Part shown: one piece after another, positions 25,883 to 34,402 of the stretch
Layout: every line of letters starts with the position of its first letter
How positions within the stretch are numbered: the stretch's first letter is position 1
NCBI RefSeq assembly: GCF_000243115.2
Contig: NZ_CP007035.1
Coordinates: 868,001-932,000, forward strand
Length of the DNA stretch: 64,000 nucleotides
Reading direction: 5' to 3'
From: Niabella soli DSM 19437
Lineage (GTDB): Bacteria > Bacteroidota > Bacteroidia > Chitinophagales > Chitinophagaceae
The notes under the pieces: model-generated
What the model was told of the DNA's origin: nothing
Database searches by the model: none
What the model saw: the letters and a program-made list of their open reading frames with translations, nothing else
Made by a program: the position numbers and the translations under genes

Positions 25883-26809
25883 ATGAAGCTTTCCACCAAT
25901 CATTTACTCGGGATCAGGGACCTTACAAAAGGTGACATTTCCCTTTTTTTAGATACAGCAGCTCAGTTTAAAGAAGTTTTACAACGGCCGGTAAAGAAAG
26001 TGCCTTCGTTGCGTGATGTCACGATCGTGAATCTTTTTTATGAGAATTCTACCCGCACGCGTATTTCTTTTGAGCTGGCCGAAAAACGTTTATCGGCAGA
26101 TACGATCAATTTTACAGCTTCGGATTCTTCCGTTTCCAAAGGAGAAACCCTGCTGGATACGGTGAATAATATTTTGTCGATGAAAGTGGATATGGTGGTG
26201 ATGCGGCACAGCGCTACAGGAGCCCCACACTTCCTGGCGAAACACATTCCTGCCGCTATCGTAAATGCCGGTGATGGTATTAATGAACATCCTACGCAAG
26301 GCTTGCTGGACGCATTTTCTATAAAGGAAAAGATCGGCACCCTCCAGGGAACAAAAGTGGCCATCATCGGTGATATTATGCACAGCCGTGTGGCAATGAG
26401 CAATATGTATCTTTTAACCAAGATGGGCGCCAAGGTAACGGTTTGCGGCCCGCCCACGCTGGTGCCCAAATATATTGAAGAAGCCTTTGGCGTTACCGTA
26501 AATTATAACCTGGAAGAAACGTTGAACTGGTGTGATGTGGCCAACGTGCTGCGGATACAGTTGGAGCGGCAGAACCAGGTATTGTTCTCTTCGCTGCGCG
26601 AATACAACCTTTCCTATGGTATCAGCCGTAAACTTTTAGAGCGACTGAATAAAGATATCGTGGTGATGCACCCGGGGCCGATCAACCGGGGGGTGGAGCT
26701 GGACAGTGATGTGGCCGATAGCGGACAATCCATTATTCTGCAACAGGTGGAAAATGGTGTGGCCGTACGAATGGCTGTATTATATTTGCTTTCCAATAAG
26801 AATCAATAA
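25883..26809 (+). CDS. pyrB: Aspartate carbamoyltransferase catalytic subunit
   Basis: A 308-residue PyrB, which makes N-carbamoyl-aspartate in pyrimidine synthesis. The carbamoyl-phosphate loop is FYENSTRTRISFELAEKRL-like (STRTR at about residues 55-59), followed by the SVSKGETLLDT mobile loop, VNAGDGINEHPTQGLLD (HPTQ) and MHPGPINRGVE. No regulatory pyrI gene is next to it. coaD follows 15 bases downstream and is probably cotranscribed. Confidence 0.97.
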   Translation: MKLSTNHLLGIRDLTKGDISLFLDTAAQFKEVLQRPVKKVPSLRDVTIVNLFYENSTRTRISFELAEKRLSADTINFTASDSSVSKGETLLDTVNNILSMKVDMVVMRHSATGAPHFLAKHIPAAIVNAGDGINEHPTQGLLDAFSIKEKIGTLQGTKVAIIGDIMHSRVAMSNMYLLTKMGAKVTVCGPPTLVPKYIEEAFGVTVNYNLEETLNWCDVANVLRIQLERQNQVLFSSLREYNLSYGISRKLLERLNKDIVVMHPGPINRGVELDSDVADSGQSIILQQVENGVAVRMAVLYLLSNKNQ

Positions 26810-26824
26810 TACAAAAAACGTCTT

Positions 26825-27298
26825 ATGGCAAGAATCTGCCTGTTTCCCGGAACCTTTGACCCTATAACGCTTGGCCACGTGGATATTATCAACCGTGCAA
26901 TGCCGTTGTTTGATAAGATCGTAGTGGGCATTGGTATTAATACCACTAAGAGCCCGATGTTCAGTGCGGAAAAACGATTGAGCTGGATCAAAGCGATCTA
27001 CCCGGACAGCAGCCGTATTGAAGGGCGCATTTATGAAGGGCTTACGGTAAATTTTTGCAAGGAGATCGGCGCTCATTTTATATTACGGGGTATCCGCTAT
27101 GTGAGCGATTTTGAATATGAAAAGACCATCGCCGACGCCAACCGTACTTTAGACCCAACAATAGAAACCATCTTTTTAACCGGCGAGCCCAAGTATACCT
27201 CCGTTGCATCTACTATCGTAAGAGATATCCTGAAGAACAATGGCGATGCCAGTCCGTTTTTGCCGGAGGCGGTGTATTCGTCGCTCGAAGACCTGTGA
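26825..27298 (+). CDS. coaD: Phosphopantetheine adenylyltransferase
   Basis: A 157-residue CoaD, the penultimate step of coenzyme A synthesis. FPGTFDPITLGHVDII (residues 7-22) holds the T-x-G-H nucleotidyltransferase motif; RGIRYVSDFEYE and the ending YTSVASTIVRDI correspond to the family's RxxxDxxYE and ISSTxVR blocks. Its stop codon is inside a strong hairpin that probably terminates the pyrB-coaD transcript. Confidence 0.97.
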   Translation: MARICLFPGTFDPITLGHVDIINRAMPLFDKIVVGIGINTTKSPMFSAEKRLSWIKAIYPDSSRIEGRIYEGLTVNFCKEIGAHFILRGIRYVSDFEYEKTIADANRTLDPTIETIFLTGEPKYTSVASTIVRDILKNNGDASPFLPEAVYSSLEDL

Positions 27299-27321
27299 GG
27301 TTTTTAAAATCTCACAGGTCT
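27289..27321 (+). terminator. Hairpin overlapping the coaD stop codon
   Basis: AGACCTGTGAG pairs perfectly (11 bases) with CTCACAGGTCT around an 11-base A/T loop; TTTCGG follows, so the T run is short. It ends the rightward transcript or protects its 3' end. Confidence 0.6.
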
Positions 27322-27328
27322 TTCGGTC

Positions 27329-27592
27329 TTACGAAACCGAAAACTTATAAAAGGCTTTAAAGGCGATATTTTTAACTTCCGGCCGGAAGCCCTGTTGCCT
27401 GCTGAGATTTTCAAACCAGTTGACGTAATTGGTAACGTCGGCTTCTGTTCCTGATGAAAGGAGTACCGACGTTCCATCGGAGTTCCGGGTGAGCGTGCCG
27501 GTTATGCTTAACTCCCTTGCTTTTTGTTCCAACTGTTCCAGGATAGCTGCATGTACCGGAGCACCTTTAATACTAATCTCTATTGTAATCAT
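27329..27592 (-). CDS. Degenerate acylphosphatase-like protein
   Basis: An 87-residue protein from the ATG at 27592 (an in-frame ATG at 27643 adds 17 residues without support). MITIEISIKGAPVHAAILEQLEQKARELSI then GTLTRNSDGTSVLLSSG follows the beta-alpha-beta order of acylphosphatase, including the GxxxNxxDGxV turn, but the catalytic Arg loop (G-x-V-Q-G-V-x-[FY]-R) is replaced by KGAPVHAAI. It should therefore lack acylphosphatase activity. A canonical copy lies 228 bases away on the same strand, suggesting old duplication. Confidence 0.7.
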   Translation of the reverse strand: MITIEISIKGAPVHAAILEQLEQKARELSITGTLTRNSDGTSVLLSSGTEADVTNYVNWFENLSRQQGFRPEVKNIAFKAFYKFSVS

Positions 27593-27694
27593 GAGTATGT
27601 ATTTTGATGTTTTCAAAAACCGTTGCCGGTTGAAGGTAGGCAAAACGGGTTAGAAGGGTTAGGGTGGAAATGTTAAAAAAACTGGAGTCAATAA

Positions 27695-27720
27695 TTAGCC
27701 GGGAATCCGGAAAGACGGGA
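27695..27720. repeat. Intergenic copy of the TCCCGTCTTTCCGG tract (inverted)
   Basis: The complement reads TCCCGTCTTTCCGG, then six extra bases, then GGCTAA, and so repeats 12683-12700 with a small insertion. Confidence 0.45.
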
Positions 27721-27819
27721 GGGTTTGTTTTTCGGTCTTTTAAAGTTTACCTTCTTGCCGCTTTGCCGGCAATTCCAATCTTAGCCAAATCTATCCCCTC
27801 TGTAGTTTATTTTAAAAAT

Positions 27820-28092
27820 CTATCCCAGGATTTCAAACCAGCGGTACTCCTGTGTTTCAGGCACATCTGTTACTTCTACCTGTGTAACGGTTGCGTTTGC
27901 AGGGCCTTTCCGGCACCAGTCTGTAAAGCGCTGCAACGGCTCCTCATCGCCAGCAGCATAGATCAATACGGAGCCATCGGATTGATTTTCTGCGGTGCCT
28001 AAAATGCCCATGATGTCGGCCTGCTCTTTGGCAGACTTCCGGAAAAAAACACCTTGTACTTTTCCGGTAATAACAATCTTTTTTGTTTTCAT
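27820..28092 (-). CDS. acyP: Acylphosphatase
   Basis: A 90-residue canonical acylphosphatase. The phosphate-binding loop GKVQGVFFRKSA (residues 11-22) has the catalytic Arg at about 19 and the catalytic Asn is in AENQSDGSV at about residue 37. It cleaves acyl phosphates such as 1,3-bisphosphoglycerate or acetyl phosphate. It has its own promoter candidate at 28098-28105, and is likely leaderless. Confidence 0.95.
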   Translation of the reverse strand: MKTKKIVITGKVQGVFFRKSAKEQADIMGILGTAENQSDGSVLIYAAGDEEPLQRFTDWCRKGPANATVTQVEVTDVPETQEYRWFEILG

Positions 28093-28097
28093 GTAAA

Positions 28098-28105
28098 CAA
28101 ATTTA
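28098..28105 (-). promoter_or_regulatory. Putative -7 box TAAATTTG for the acylphosphatase gene
   Basis: TAnnTTTG on the minus strand ending 5 bases before the ATG at 28092, which implies a leaderless or nearly leaderless transcript. Confidence 0.45.
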
Positions 28106-28112
28106 CACTGTT

Positions 28113-28586
28113 TTAAAAAGAAAGAAGCTTGACTAGTTGTTCCAGGTAATATTGATCCGTTTCATCAAAATGATTCAGATGTTCGCTATCCACATCCAAA
28201 ACTGCCATCACGCTATTGTCCCGGATTATGGGAACGACAATCTCAGATTTTGATAAACTGCTGCAGGCAATATGCCCGGGAAATTGTTCCACGTCCGGAA
28301 CGACCAGGGTTTGTGCCTGTTCCCAGGCACTCCCACAAACGCCTCTGCCTTTTTTGATCCGGGTGCACGCAACCGGTCCCTGGAACGGCCCCAATACCAG
28401 TTCGTCATTTTTCACCAGGTAAAAACCCACCCACCACCAGTTGAATTGCTCTTTTAATGCCGCTGCGCTGTTCGACAGGTTGGCAATCAGATCCGGCTCT
28501 CCTTCAATGAGGGCGGCGATCTGCGGCAACAGTGCCTGGTACTGCTCTTCTTTTGTTCCTTTGTTTATCAAAAGATCTTCCGCCAT
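28113..28586 (-). CDS. msrC: Free methionine-(R)-sulfoxide reductase (GAF domain)
   Basis: A 157-residue single GAF domain of the fRMsr type. The three redox cysteines are present: C74 (VACTRI), C84 (GRGVCGSA) and C108 (HIACSS), as is the FNWWWVGFYLV core. The enzyme reduces free methionine-R-sulfoxide with thioredoxin. Its ATG overlaps the stop codon of the preceding DUF1572 gene by one base (TAATG), so the two are coupled. Confidence 0.94.
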   Translation of the reverse strand: MAEDLLINKGTKEEQYQALLPQIAALIEGEPDLIANLSNSAAALKEQFNWWWVGFYLVKNDELVLGPFQGPVACTRIKKGRGVCGSAWEQAQTLVVPDVEQFPGHIACSSLSKSEIVVPIIRDNSVMAVLDVDSEHLNHFDETDQYYLEQLVKLLSF

Positions 28587-29110
28587 TATTTTTGTATCAA
28601 TTGTTCATTAAACTGTTTGGAACCGCCTTTGGGAACAGACAGGCCCTGCCATTGGTCTCCTTTAATATGCTTACCGATAAATACGATCTGCCCCACGTGG
28701 TAGGAGTAGTGCGTTAACTGGCGCTGTACCGCTTCCAGAACGGTCAATGGTTTGGTTCTGATATAAATTGTCTTGTCAAGATCCTCCGGATGTAAAGATT
28801 CCAGCGCATTAAACAAACAGGTCCAGCCGGCTTCCCAAAGTTGTAGCAGTTGTTCCTGGTTCAGGTTTTGTTCTTCGAATTCTTCATCGCGCCTGCGCCA
28901 TTCTTTTTCCCCGTCTTTGGCAAGAAAATCCGTCCAGCGACTGAGCATATTCCCATGCATATGGGTGATATTTACGGCCAGGTTGTTATTGACCTTGTCG
29001 GGGTTATAATGAAAGTCTTTGTCCTCTAATTGCGCAAACGTCTTTTCTGCCAGCAGTTTATAATCCTTAAACTGCTGAATAGCGCTTTTTAAAAAAATGG
29101 TTCCGTTCAT
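28586..29110 (-). CDS. DUF1572 (DinB-like) protein
   Basis: A 174-residue protein from ATG 29110; the in-frame ATG at 29176 would add 22 residues encoded by an intergenic word-repeat tract, so I reject it. NITHMHGNMLSRW (about residues 50-62) and HYSYHVGQIVFIGK (about 137-150) provide three His residues in the arrangement of the DinB/YfiT metal-binding four-helix bundle, and DUF1572 is the nearest subgroup. Some DinB-like proteins are thiol transferases; the function here is unknown. Confidence 0.88.
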   Translation of the reverse strand: MNGTIFLKSAIQQFKDYKLLAEKTFAQLEDKDFHYNPDKVNNNLAVNITHMHGNMLSRWTDFLAKDGEKEWRRRDEEFEEQNLNQEQLLQLWEAGWTCLFNALESLHPEDLDKTIYIRTKPLTVLEAVQRQLTHYSYHVGQIVFIGKHIKGDQWQGLSVPKGGSKQFNEQLIQK

Positions 29111-29117
29111 TGTTGTG

Positions 29118-29190
29118 TTATTAGTTGCTGGATACTGGATGCTTGTTTCTCGGCGATATCTGGAATCAAGTATCAAGTATTCAGCATCAT
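29118..29190. repeat. Intergenic tract of GGATACTGGATGCTTG words
   Basis: GCTGGATACTGGATGCTTG is followed by ATCAAGTATCAAGTATTCAGC, which is its imperfect complement. Same vocabulary as the tracts at 25034 and 25757. The 205-base gap to ggt also contains A/T-rich sequence without genes. Confidence 0.5.
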
Positions 29191-29315
29191 TCTACATTTA
29201 ATATTTTACATTTCCACGAGAACGAGATCCTTCGCTGCGCTCAGGATGCCGCGTCTTATTAATTTGATATGCTTCATTTACACATTTACAAATTCTCAAA
29301 TTTTCAAATTCTCCA

Positions 29316-31031
29316 TCACCAACCTGCCGCCGCATCATCTCCACGATGATCTGCTACGACGTTCATTTTTCCGTTGGGCAATACTTTAATAACTTCTGTA
29401 CGGCCGATTTGTTTACGGGTATACAATTTATAACCCATATCCTCCAGTTTTTTTGCGGTCGTGTCCGGAAAGCCCGCTTCAATGTCAATGCGATCCGGCA
29501 GCCACTGGTGATGAAATTTAGGTTTATTAACCGCATCATTGGGTGTCATATTAAAATCGATAATATCTACTATGGTCTGAAAAACGGAAGTGGGGATGGT
29601 TGTTCCTCCCGGAGTACCTACTACTAAGAAAGGGTTGTTGTTTTTTAAGACAACAGTAGGGGTCATGGCGCTCAGCATGCGCTTGCCTGCCTGGATGGCG
29701 TTCGCTTTTCCTCCAACGGCGCCATAAAGATTTGGAGAGCCCGGTTTGGCGCTGAAGTCGTCCATTTCATCATTCAGGATAAACCCCGCGTCTCCAATAA
29801 CGGTCCGGCTTCCATAGCTGTTATTCAGCGTGGTGGTAACGGCAACGGCGTTGCCCTCATTGTCCAATACGCTCAGGTGCGTCGTTTCTTCGCTTTCGTA
29901 TCCGGGAATGTTTCCGGGTTTTACCAGTGTACTATTGCCCGCTTTTCCCGGAACATAGTCCTTCATTCTTTCTTTAAGGTATGAGTCACTTCTTAATTCA
30001 TTCACCGGCACTTTTACAAAATCTTCATCACCCATATATTTGGCGCGGTCGGCATAGGCACGGCGTTCCGCCTCTGTCATTAACTGCACCGAAGCCGGCG
30101 TTTCAAACCCCATGGCGCCGATGTTAAACGGTTCGATCATCTTCAATAGCTGGTTCAGCAATAGCCCGCCGCTGCTGGGCATGGGCATGCTTATGACATG
30201 ATACCCCCTGTAGTCAAACTCGATAGGGGTGCGAAATTTAGCTTTATAATTTTTCAGGTCTTCCAATGAGATCAGGCCCTTGCCCCGCTGCATCTCATCA
30301 ACGATCAACTGCGCTGTTTTCCCCTGGTAAAACCCTTTTTCCCCTTCATCACGAATGCGCAGTAGCGTTTGCGCCAATTCTTTCTGCACGAGGGTATCGC
30401 CAGCCTTCCATTCGGTTGCCTTTACAAAAGCAGTGGGGCGGGTGCTGTACTTTTTAAAATCATCGCGGTTATTATTCAGACCGTGCGCTTCATTGGCGGA
30501 TATTTTAAAACCGTGTCCGGCCAGGTCGATCGCCGGCTGAATTAAAACGCGCATGGGTAACCTGGCATATTGATGTGCTGCAAACAGCCCGGCAACGGTT
30601 CCCGGGACGCCGCCGGAAAGATGACCGTTCAGGCTTTTCTCCCCAACGGCATTACCGGCAGCATCCAGGTACATATCTTTGTGCGCCTTTCCCGGCGCCA
30701 TTTCCCGATAGTCTAACGCGATCCGTTTATCGTTTGCCAAACGCGCCACCATAAAGCCACCGCCGCCAATGTTGCCCGCCCCCGGGTAAACCACGGCCAA
30801 CGCCCATTGCGTGGCAATAGCGGCATCTACGGCATTACCGCCTTTTTTCAGTATTTCCAATCCCACCTGGCTTGCCAGCGGATGGGCCGACACCACTGCG
30901 CCTTTTGTAGCGGTGATTTCTTTTGTAGCGGTATAAGAATAAGCGCTGTTGCTGTTTTGAGACCAGACCGCTGATGTATTAAAACTTCCTATGACAAGCA
31001 ATAGCCAACCGACTAAAAAAGATTTGTGCAT
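29316..31031 (-). CDS. ggt: Gamma-glutamyltransferase (periplasmic, self-processing)
   Basis: A 571-residue Ggt precursor. ATG 31031 gives a signal peptide (MHKSFLVGWLLLVIGSF, cleavage near VWSQ); the in-frame ATG at 31085 adds 18 residues that hide it. The large subunit carries GGNAVDAAIAT and the Arg of LDYREMAP at about residue 109. Autocleavage occurs before T383 in EETTHLSVLD, which becomes the N-terminal nucleophile; the Gly loop is SSGGLLLN near 287. It hydrolyses glutathione and gamma-glutamyl amides in the periplasm. Its promoter region is shared with the divergent PIG-L gene (52 bases). Confidence 0.96.
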   Translation of the reverse strand: MHKSFLVGWLLLVIGSFNTSAVWSQNSNSAYSYTATKEITATKGAVVSAHPLASQVGLEILKKGGNAVDAAIATQWALAVVYPGAGNIGGGGFMVARLANDKRIALDYREMAPGKAHKDMYLDAAGNAVGEKSLNGHLSGGVPGTVAGLFAAHQYARLPMRVLIQPAIDLAGHGFKISANEAHGLNNNRDDFKKYSTRPTAFVKATEWKAGDTLVQKELAQTLLRIRDEGEKGFYQGKTAQLIVDEMQRGKGLISLEDLKNYKAKFRTPIEFDYRGYHVISMPMPSSGGLLLNQLLKMIEPFNIGAMGFETPASVQLMTEAERRAYADRAKYMGDEDFVKVPVNELRSDSYLKERMKDYVPGKAGNSTLVKPGNIPGYESEETTHLSVLDNEGNAVAVTTTLNNSYGSRTVIGDAGFILNDEMDDFSAKPGSPNLYGAVGGKANAIQAGKRMLSAMTPTVVLKNNNPFLVVGTPGGTTIPTSVFQTIVDIIDFNMTPNDAVNKPKFHHQWLPDRIDIEAGFPDTTAKKLEDMGYKLYTRKQIGRTEVIKVLPNGKMNVVADHRGDDAAAGW

Positions 31032-31083
31032 TCCAATAAATTTGGGACAAGGTAAGAAAGATTTTGAATTGTATATTCGTAAC

Positions 31084-33570
31084 ATGAAGCGGATTATTTT
31101 TAGTTGCTTTTTAATGAGTTGGCACTGGCTGGTTGCCGCCCAGGCGCCGCATAATTTGTCGGGTATCCGGATCCTCCGGGAGATCAGGAAATTAAATGTA
31201 TTAGGCTCGGTCTTGTACCTTGCAGCCCATCCGGATGATGAAAATACGCGGCTGATCGCGTACCTGGCAAATGATAAATTATACCGGACCGGCTACTTGT
31301 CGCTTACCCGTGGTGATGGTGGGCAGAATTTGATCGGGGAAGAGCAGGGGGTAGAGCTGGGTTTGATCCGCACCCAGGAATTACTGTCGGCCCGAAGGAT
31401 CGATGGCGGTGAACAATTTTTTTCGCGGGCTTTTGATTTTGGATTTTCGAAGAACCCTGAAGAAACGTTTTCCATCTGGAACCGCAACCTGGTGTTAAGC
31501 GACGTGGTCTGGATCATCCGGAAATTTCAACCGGATGTGATCATTACCCGTTTTCCCACCACAGGAGAAGGCGGCCACGGTCATCATACGGCATCAGCTA
31601 TCCTGGCGAATGAAGCCTTCAAATTAGCGGCCGATCCCAAACAGTTTCCGGAACAATTAAAATACGTGCAACCCTGGCAGGCCAAACGTATTTTATGGAA
31701 TACGTTCAACTTTGGCGGACGCAATACCACGGATCCCTCCCAGTTTAAAATTGATGCAGGAGGCTACAATGCCGCGCTGGGACAGAGTTACGGCGAAATT
31801 GCCGCTTTGAGTCGCAGCCAGCATAAAAGTCAGGGTTTTGGCTCGATGGCTACCCGCGGGCAGAGCTGGGAATTTTTTAAAACAACCGGAGGCGATGCAC
31901 CGGCCAAAGAATTAATGGACGGCATTGACCTGACCTGGAGCCGCGTGGGAAGCGGTGGGAAAAAAATTGAGGAAGCCATTAACAAAATAGAAAAAGATTT
32001 TATGCCGGATCATCCTGCCGCATCCGTAACAGCACTGGCACAGGTATATAAGTTAATAGACCAGCTCCCCGCTTCTTATTGGCGGGATAAGAAAAAAAGC
32101 GAGGTTGAAGGCCTTATTGAACAATGCAGCGGTATTTTTATAAAAGCAACCAGCTCCGTACCAACGGCTTTACAGTCGGGGTCGGTAACGGTCAATGCCA
32201 GTATTATCAGTCGGACCGCTGCTCCGGTTTTGCTAAAGAGTATTGCTATCGGAGATAAAACGACGCCGGTAAATAAAAACCTTGAGGACGATATTTTGTT
32301 TAATCTGCCGGTAACGATCACCGTTCCGGGAACCAAGCCTGTGACCCAGCCTTACTGGCTCAAAGAAAAAATGGCGCCGGCTAATTACACCGTCAGTGAT
32401 CAGTTGGAGATTGGTCAACCGGATGTGGCGCCCGCTTATACTGCTGTTTTTGACATAACGATTGACGGGAGCGATTTCTCATTTACCCAACCGGTTCAAT
32501 ACAATTTTGCAGACCCTGTAAAAGGGGAATTGTACGAGCCAATGATCGTGACGCCGCAGGCTACGGTTCAGTTATCTCCCAGGATCGTATTGTTTCAAAA
32601 AGGAACACCAGCAACGAAAAACCTGCGGCTGAACTTCATTTCAGGCAATTTAAAACCGGACCAGGTCTCGTTTGGCCTAAAGGGCTTGCCCGATGATAAG
32701 GTGCGCGCTGTGGCAGATACGGGCGCGGATGTATTGATCCCGGTATCCAGCAAAATGCTTGACCGTGAGGTGACAACGGTTAGCGGATATGCCCGCGATC
32801 AAAAAGGCAATCTTTATGATCAGGCATTAAAGGCGATCCACTATGATCATATACCATACATCAACTATTTCTTTGAAGATTCGGTGAAGTTGCTGAACAT
32901 AGACCTGAAAACGGCTGGCCGGCTTATCGGCTATATTCCCGGTGCGGGTGATAAGGTGCCGGATGTACTGACGGCGATGGGATATGATGTGGTAGTCCTC
33001 GATAGAAATCGGCTGGCTTCGGAAGATCTTTCAAAATTTGATGCGATCGTTACCGGTGTACGTGCCTATAATATTCACGAGTGGCTGAATGATGAGTACG
33101 ACCGGCTGATGGCGTATATAAAAAACGGAGGTAACTTAATTGTGCAGTACAATACCAATAATAATATCGGGCCTGTAAAGGCAAAGATCGGGCCTTATGA
33201 TTTTTCCATTTCCCGGAACCGTATTACAGACGAGCATGCTGCCGTTCAGTTTATTGATCCGGCTGCGCCGGTTTTGAATGTTCCCAACAAGATCAGTCAA
33301 AAGGACTTTGAAGGCTGGGTGCAGGAACGGAGCACCTATCATGGAGCCGGGTGGGAGGCGCATTTGAAGCCGGTATTAAAAATGCACGACCCCGGCGAAG
33401 CCGATGATGAAGGAGCTTTGTTGATCGGGAAGTATGGTAAAGGGTATTTTACCTATTCGGGCATCGCCTTTTTCCGGCAACTGCCGGCGGCCGTTCCGGG
33501 CGCTATCCGGCTGTTTGCAAACATTATTGCCCTAAATTCGCAACCTACAACAACTACTAATGGCAGATAA
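31084..33570 (+). CDS. Secreted PIG-L/LmbE-family deacetylase with C-terminal GATase-like domain
   Basis: An 828-residue protein from ATG 31084, which starts the signal peptide (IIFSCFLMSWHWLVAAQ). The N-terminal LmbE fold has the zinc motif AAHPDDEN (H49, D51-D52) and the second His cluster GGHGHH at about 163-168. The family deacetylates N-acetylglucosamine-type substrates. Residues about 200-590 look like beta-sandwich domains; residues about 610-828 (MGYDVVVLDRN, FDAIVTGVRAYN, IKNGGNLIVQYN) resemble a class I glutamine-amidotransferase/ThuA-like domain without an obvious nucleophile. It overlaps a 58-codon membrane protein gene. Confidence 0.92.
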   Translation: MKRIIFSCFLMSWHWLVAAQAPHNLSGIRILREIRKLNVLGSVLYLAAHPDDENTRLIAYLANDKLYRTGYLSLTRGDGGQNLIGEEQGVELGLIRTQELLSARRIDGGEQFFSRAFDFGFSKNPEETFSIWNRNLVLSDVVWIIRKFQPDVIITRFPTTGEGGHGHHTASAILANEAFKLAADPKQFPEQLKYVQPWQAKRILWNTFNFGGRNTTDPSQFKIDAGGYNAALGQSYGEIAALSRSQHKSQGFGSMATRGQSWEFFKTTGGDAPAKELMDGIDLTWSRVGSGGKKIEEAINKIEKDFMPDHPAASVTALAQVYKLIDQLPASYWRDKKKSEVEGLIEQCSGIFIKATSSVPTALQSGSVTVNASIISRTAAPVLLKSIAIGDKTTPVNKNLEDDILFNLPVTITVPGTKPVTQPYWLKEKMAPANYTVSDQLEIGQPDVAPAYTAVFDITIDGSDFSFTQPVQYNFADPVKGELYEPMIVTPQATVQLSPRIVLFQKGTPATKNLRLNFISGNLKPDQVSFGLKGLPDDKVRAVADTGADVLIPVSSKMLDREVTTVSGYARDQKGNLYDQALKAIHYDHIPYINYFFEDSVKLLNIDLKTAGRLIGYIPGAGDKVPDVLTAMGYDVVVLDRNRLASEDLSKFDAIVTGVRAYNIHEWLNDEYDRLMAYIKNGGNLIVQYNTNNNIGPVKAKIGPYDFSISRNRITDEHAAVQFIDPAAPVLNVPNKISQKDFEGWVQERSTYHGAGWEAHLKPVLKMHDPGEADDEGALLIGKYGKGYFTYSGIAFFRQLPAAVPGAIRLFANIIALNSQPTTTTNGR

Positions 33571-33736
33571 GAACAAGGAAATTATGGGTATTGGGAGAGG
33601 AGAAATGTCTTTTTTGATAGCGATCGTTATCGGGTTGCTTATTGGAGTATTTATAAAGCGGGTACGTATCGGATTGATGCTGGGATTGATTTTGGGCGTG
33701 GGGATCGTTTTTATGAAGGGATTGCGGAAGCGGTAG
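33560..33736 (+). CDS. Small membrane protein overlapping the PIG-L gene
   Basis: A 58-residue ORF (MADKNKEIMGIGRG...) whose ATG lies 11 bases inside the end of the deacetylase gene. Two membrane segments (about residues 17-31 and 36-53) are split by the basic turn KRVRIG, and the protein ends in KGLRKR. Overlap with the upstream gene, a clean start and a typical hydrophobic pattern support a real coupled gene. Function unknown. Confidence 0.7.
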   Translation: MADKNKEIMGIGRGEMSFLIAIVIGLLIGVFIKRVRIGLMLGLILGVGIVFMKGLRKR

Positions 33737-33933
33737 TGAATTTCAAGGCAAACGCATCTAAATCATTTTATGAAAAAAAACAATTTGTAAGTTGGCATTG
33801 CTACAATAGTTGTGCATTTAGTCACAGAAAGGCCTGTTCAACTACGAAAATGCGGTTTGCAACATTCAGATGTGTTACGCCTGTAATAAAATCTTAGCTA
33901 TTTTGCGGGATGTATGACAAATTCGCCTTTTTC

Positions 33934-34083
33934 AGCTCCGGCTGGAGCGACATGTTTATAGAAAATATACGAGGAAGGGATCGGGCTCCGGTAGGTGCCC
34001 CGTGTTTACGCGGTCCCGCTGAGGCGGGAGAGCCGATGCGCTCTATAATAACAATGCTATAAACACGGGGCGCTCTTGGAGCC
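33934..34083. repeat. Nested inverted-repeat element with duplicated GCTCCGG units
   Basis: Two direct units start alike: AGCTCCGGCTGGAGCGACATG at 33934 (split: AGCTCCGG, CTGGAGCGACATG) leading to TTTATAG, and GGCTCCGGTAGGTGCCCCGTG at 33984 (split: GGCTCCGGTAGG, GCCCCGTG) leading to TTTACG. The second unit pairs with 34060-34083: GCCCCGTGTTTA with TAAACACGGGGC (12 of 12), and GGCTCC with GGAGCC at the outer ends. Inside lies a hairpin TCCCGC-TGAG-GCGGGA at 34014-34029. The whole could form a large cruciform or RNA stem-loop. Confidence 0.75.
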
Positions 34084-34380
34084 TTAGCCCGCTTATTGAT
34101 AATTATTTTTTTCGTGCCACCGCTTGTGATCTTCCGAGTTTCAAGATCATATTTTTGAAGACCTGCACAATGAGAATGTGCTCTCAAAAAATGGCGTTCT
34201 GTTTTTATTGATACCGTATTTTATCTCCTTGATAGCTTTCACCGTTAATTTATCATTCGAAGCTATTCCCCGATTTTCGAACAGAATGTTCAAATTCGAA
34301 AATATCAATTAAGCAGACTATATTTGATTGATCCTAGTGAGGTAACTTTTATTGTGGATAGTAATACCATAGCTGAAGTG

Positions 34381-34402
34381 TGTTCCGATAGCTATCGGAA
34401 CA
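34381..34402. repeat. Perfect 22-base palindrome with core CCGATAGCTATCGG
   Basis: A perfect palindrome, TGTT before the core and AACA after it. Longest copy of the CGATAGCYATCG family in this window. Confidence 0.8.

Noticed and set aside
27695-27720. Insertion sequence end suspected from the shared TCCCGTCTTTCCGG
   Set aside because: No transposase, terminal repeats or target duplication are present near either copy.
33894-34187. Leftward ORF of 97 codons in the 827-base gap
   Set aside because: It runs across the inverted-repeat element, has no domain or signal, and its composition (RAKAPRAPR, GSPASAGPR) reflects the repeat rather than a protein.
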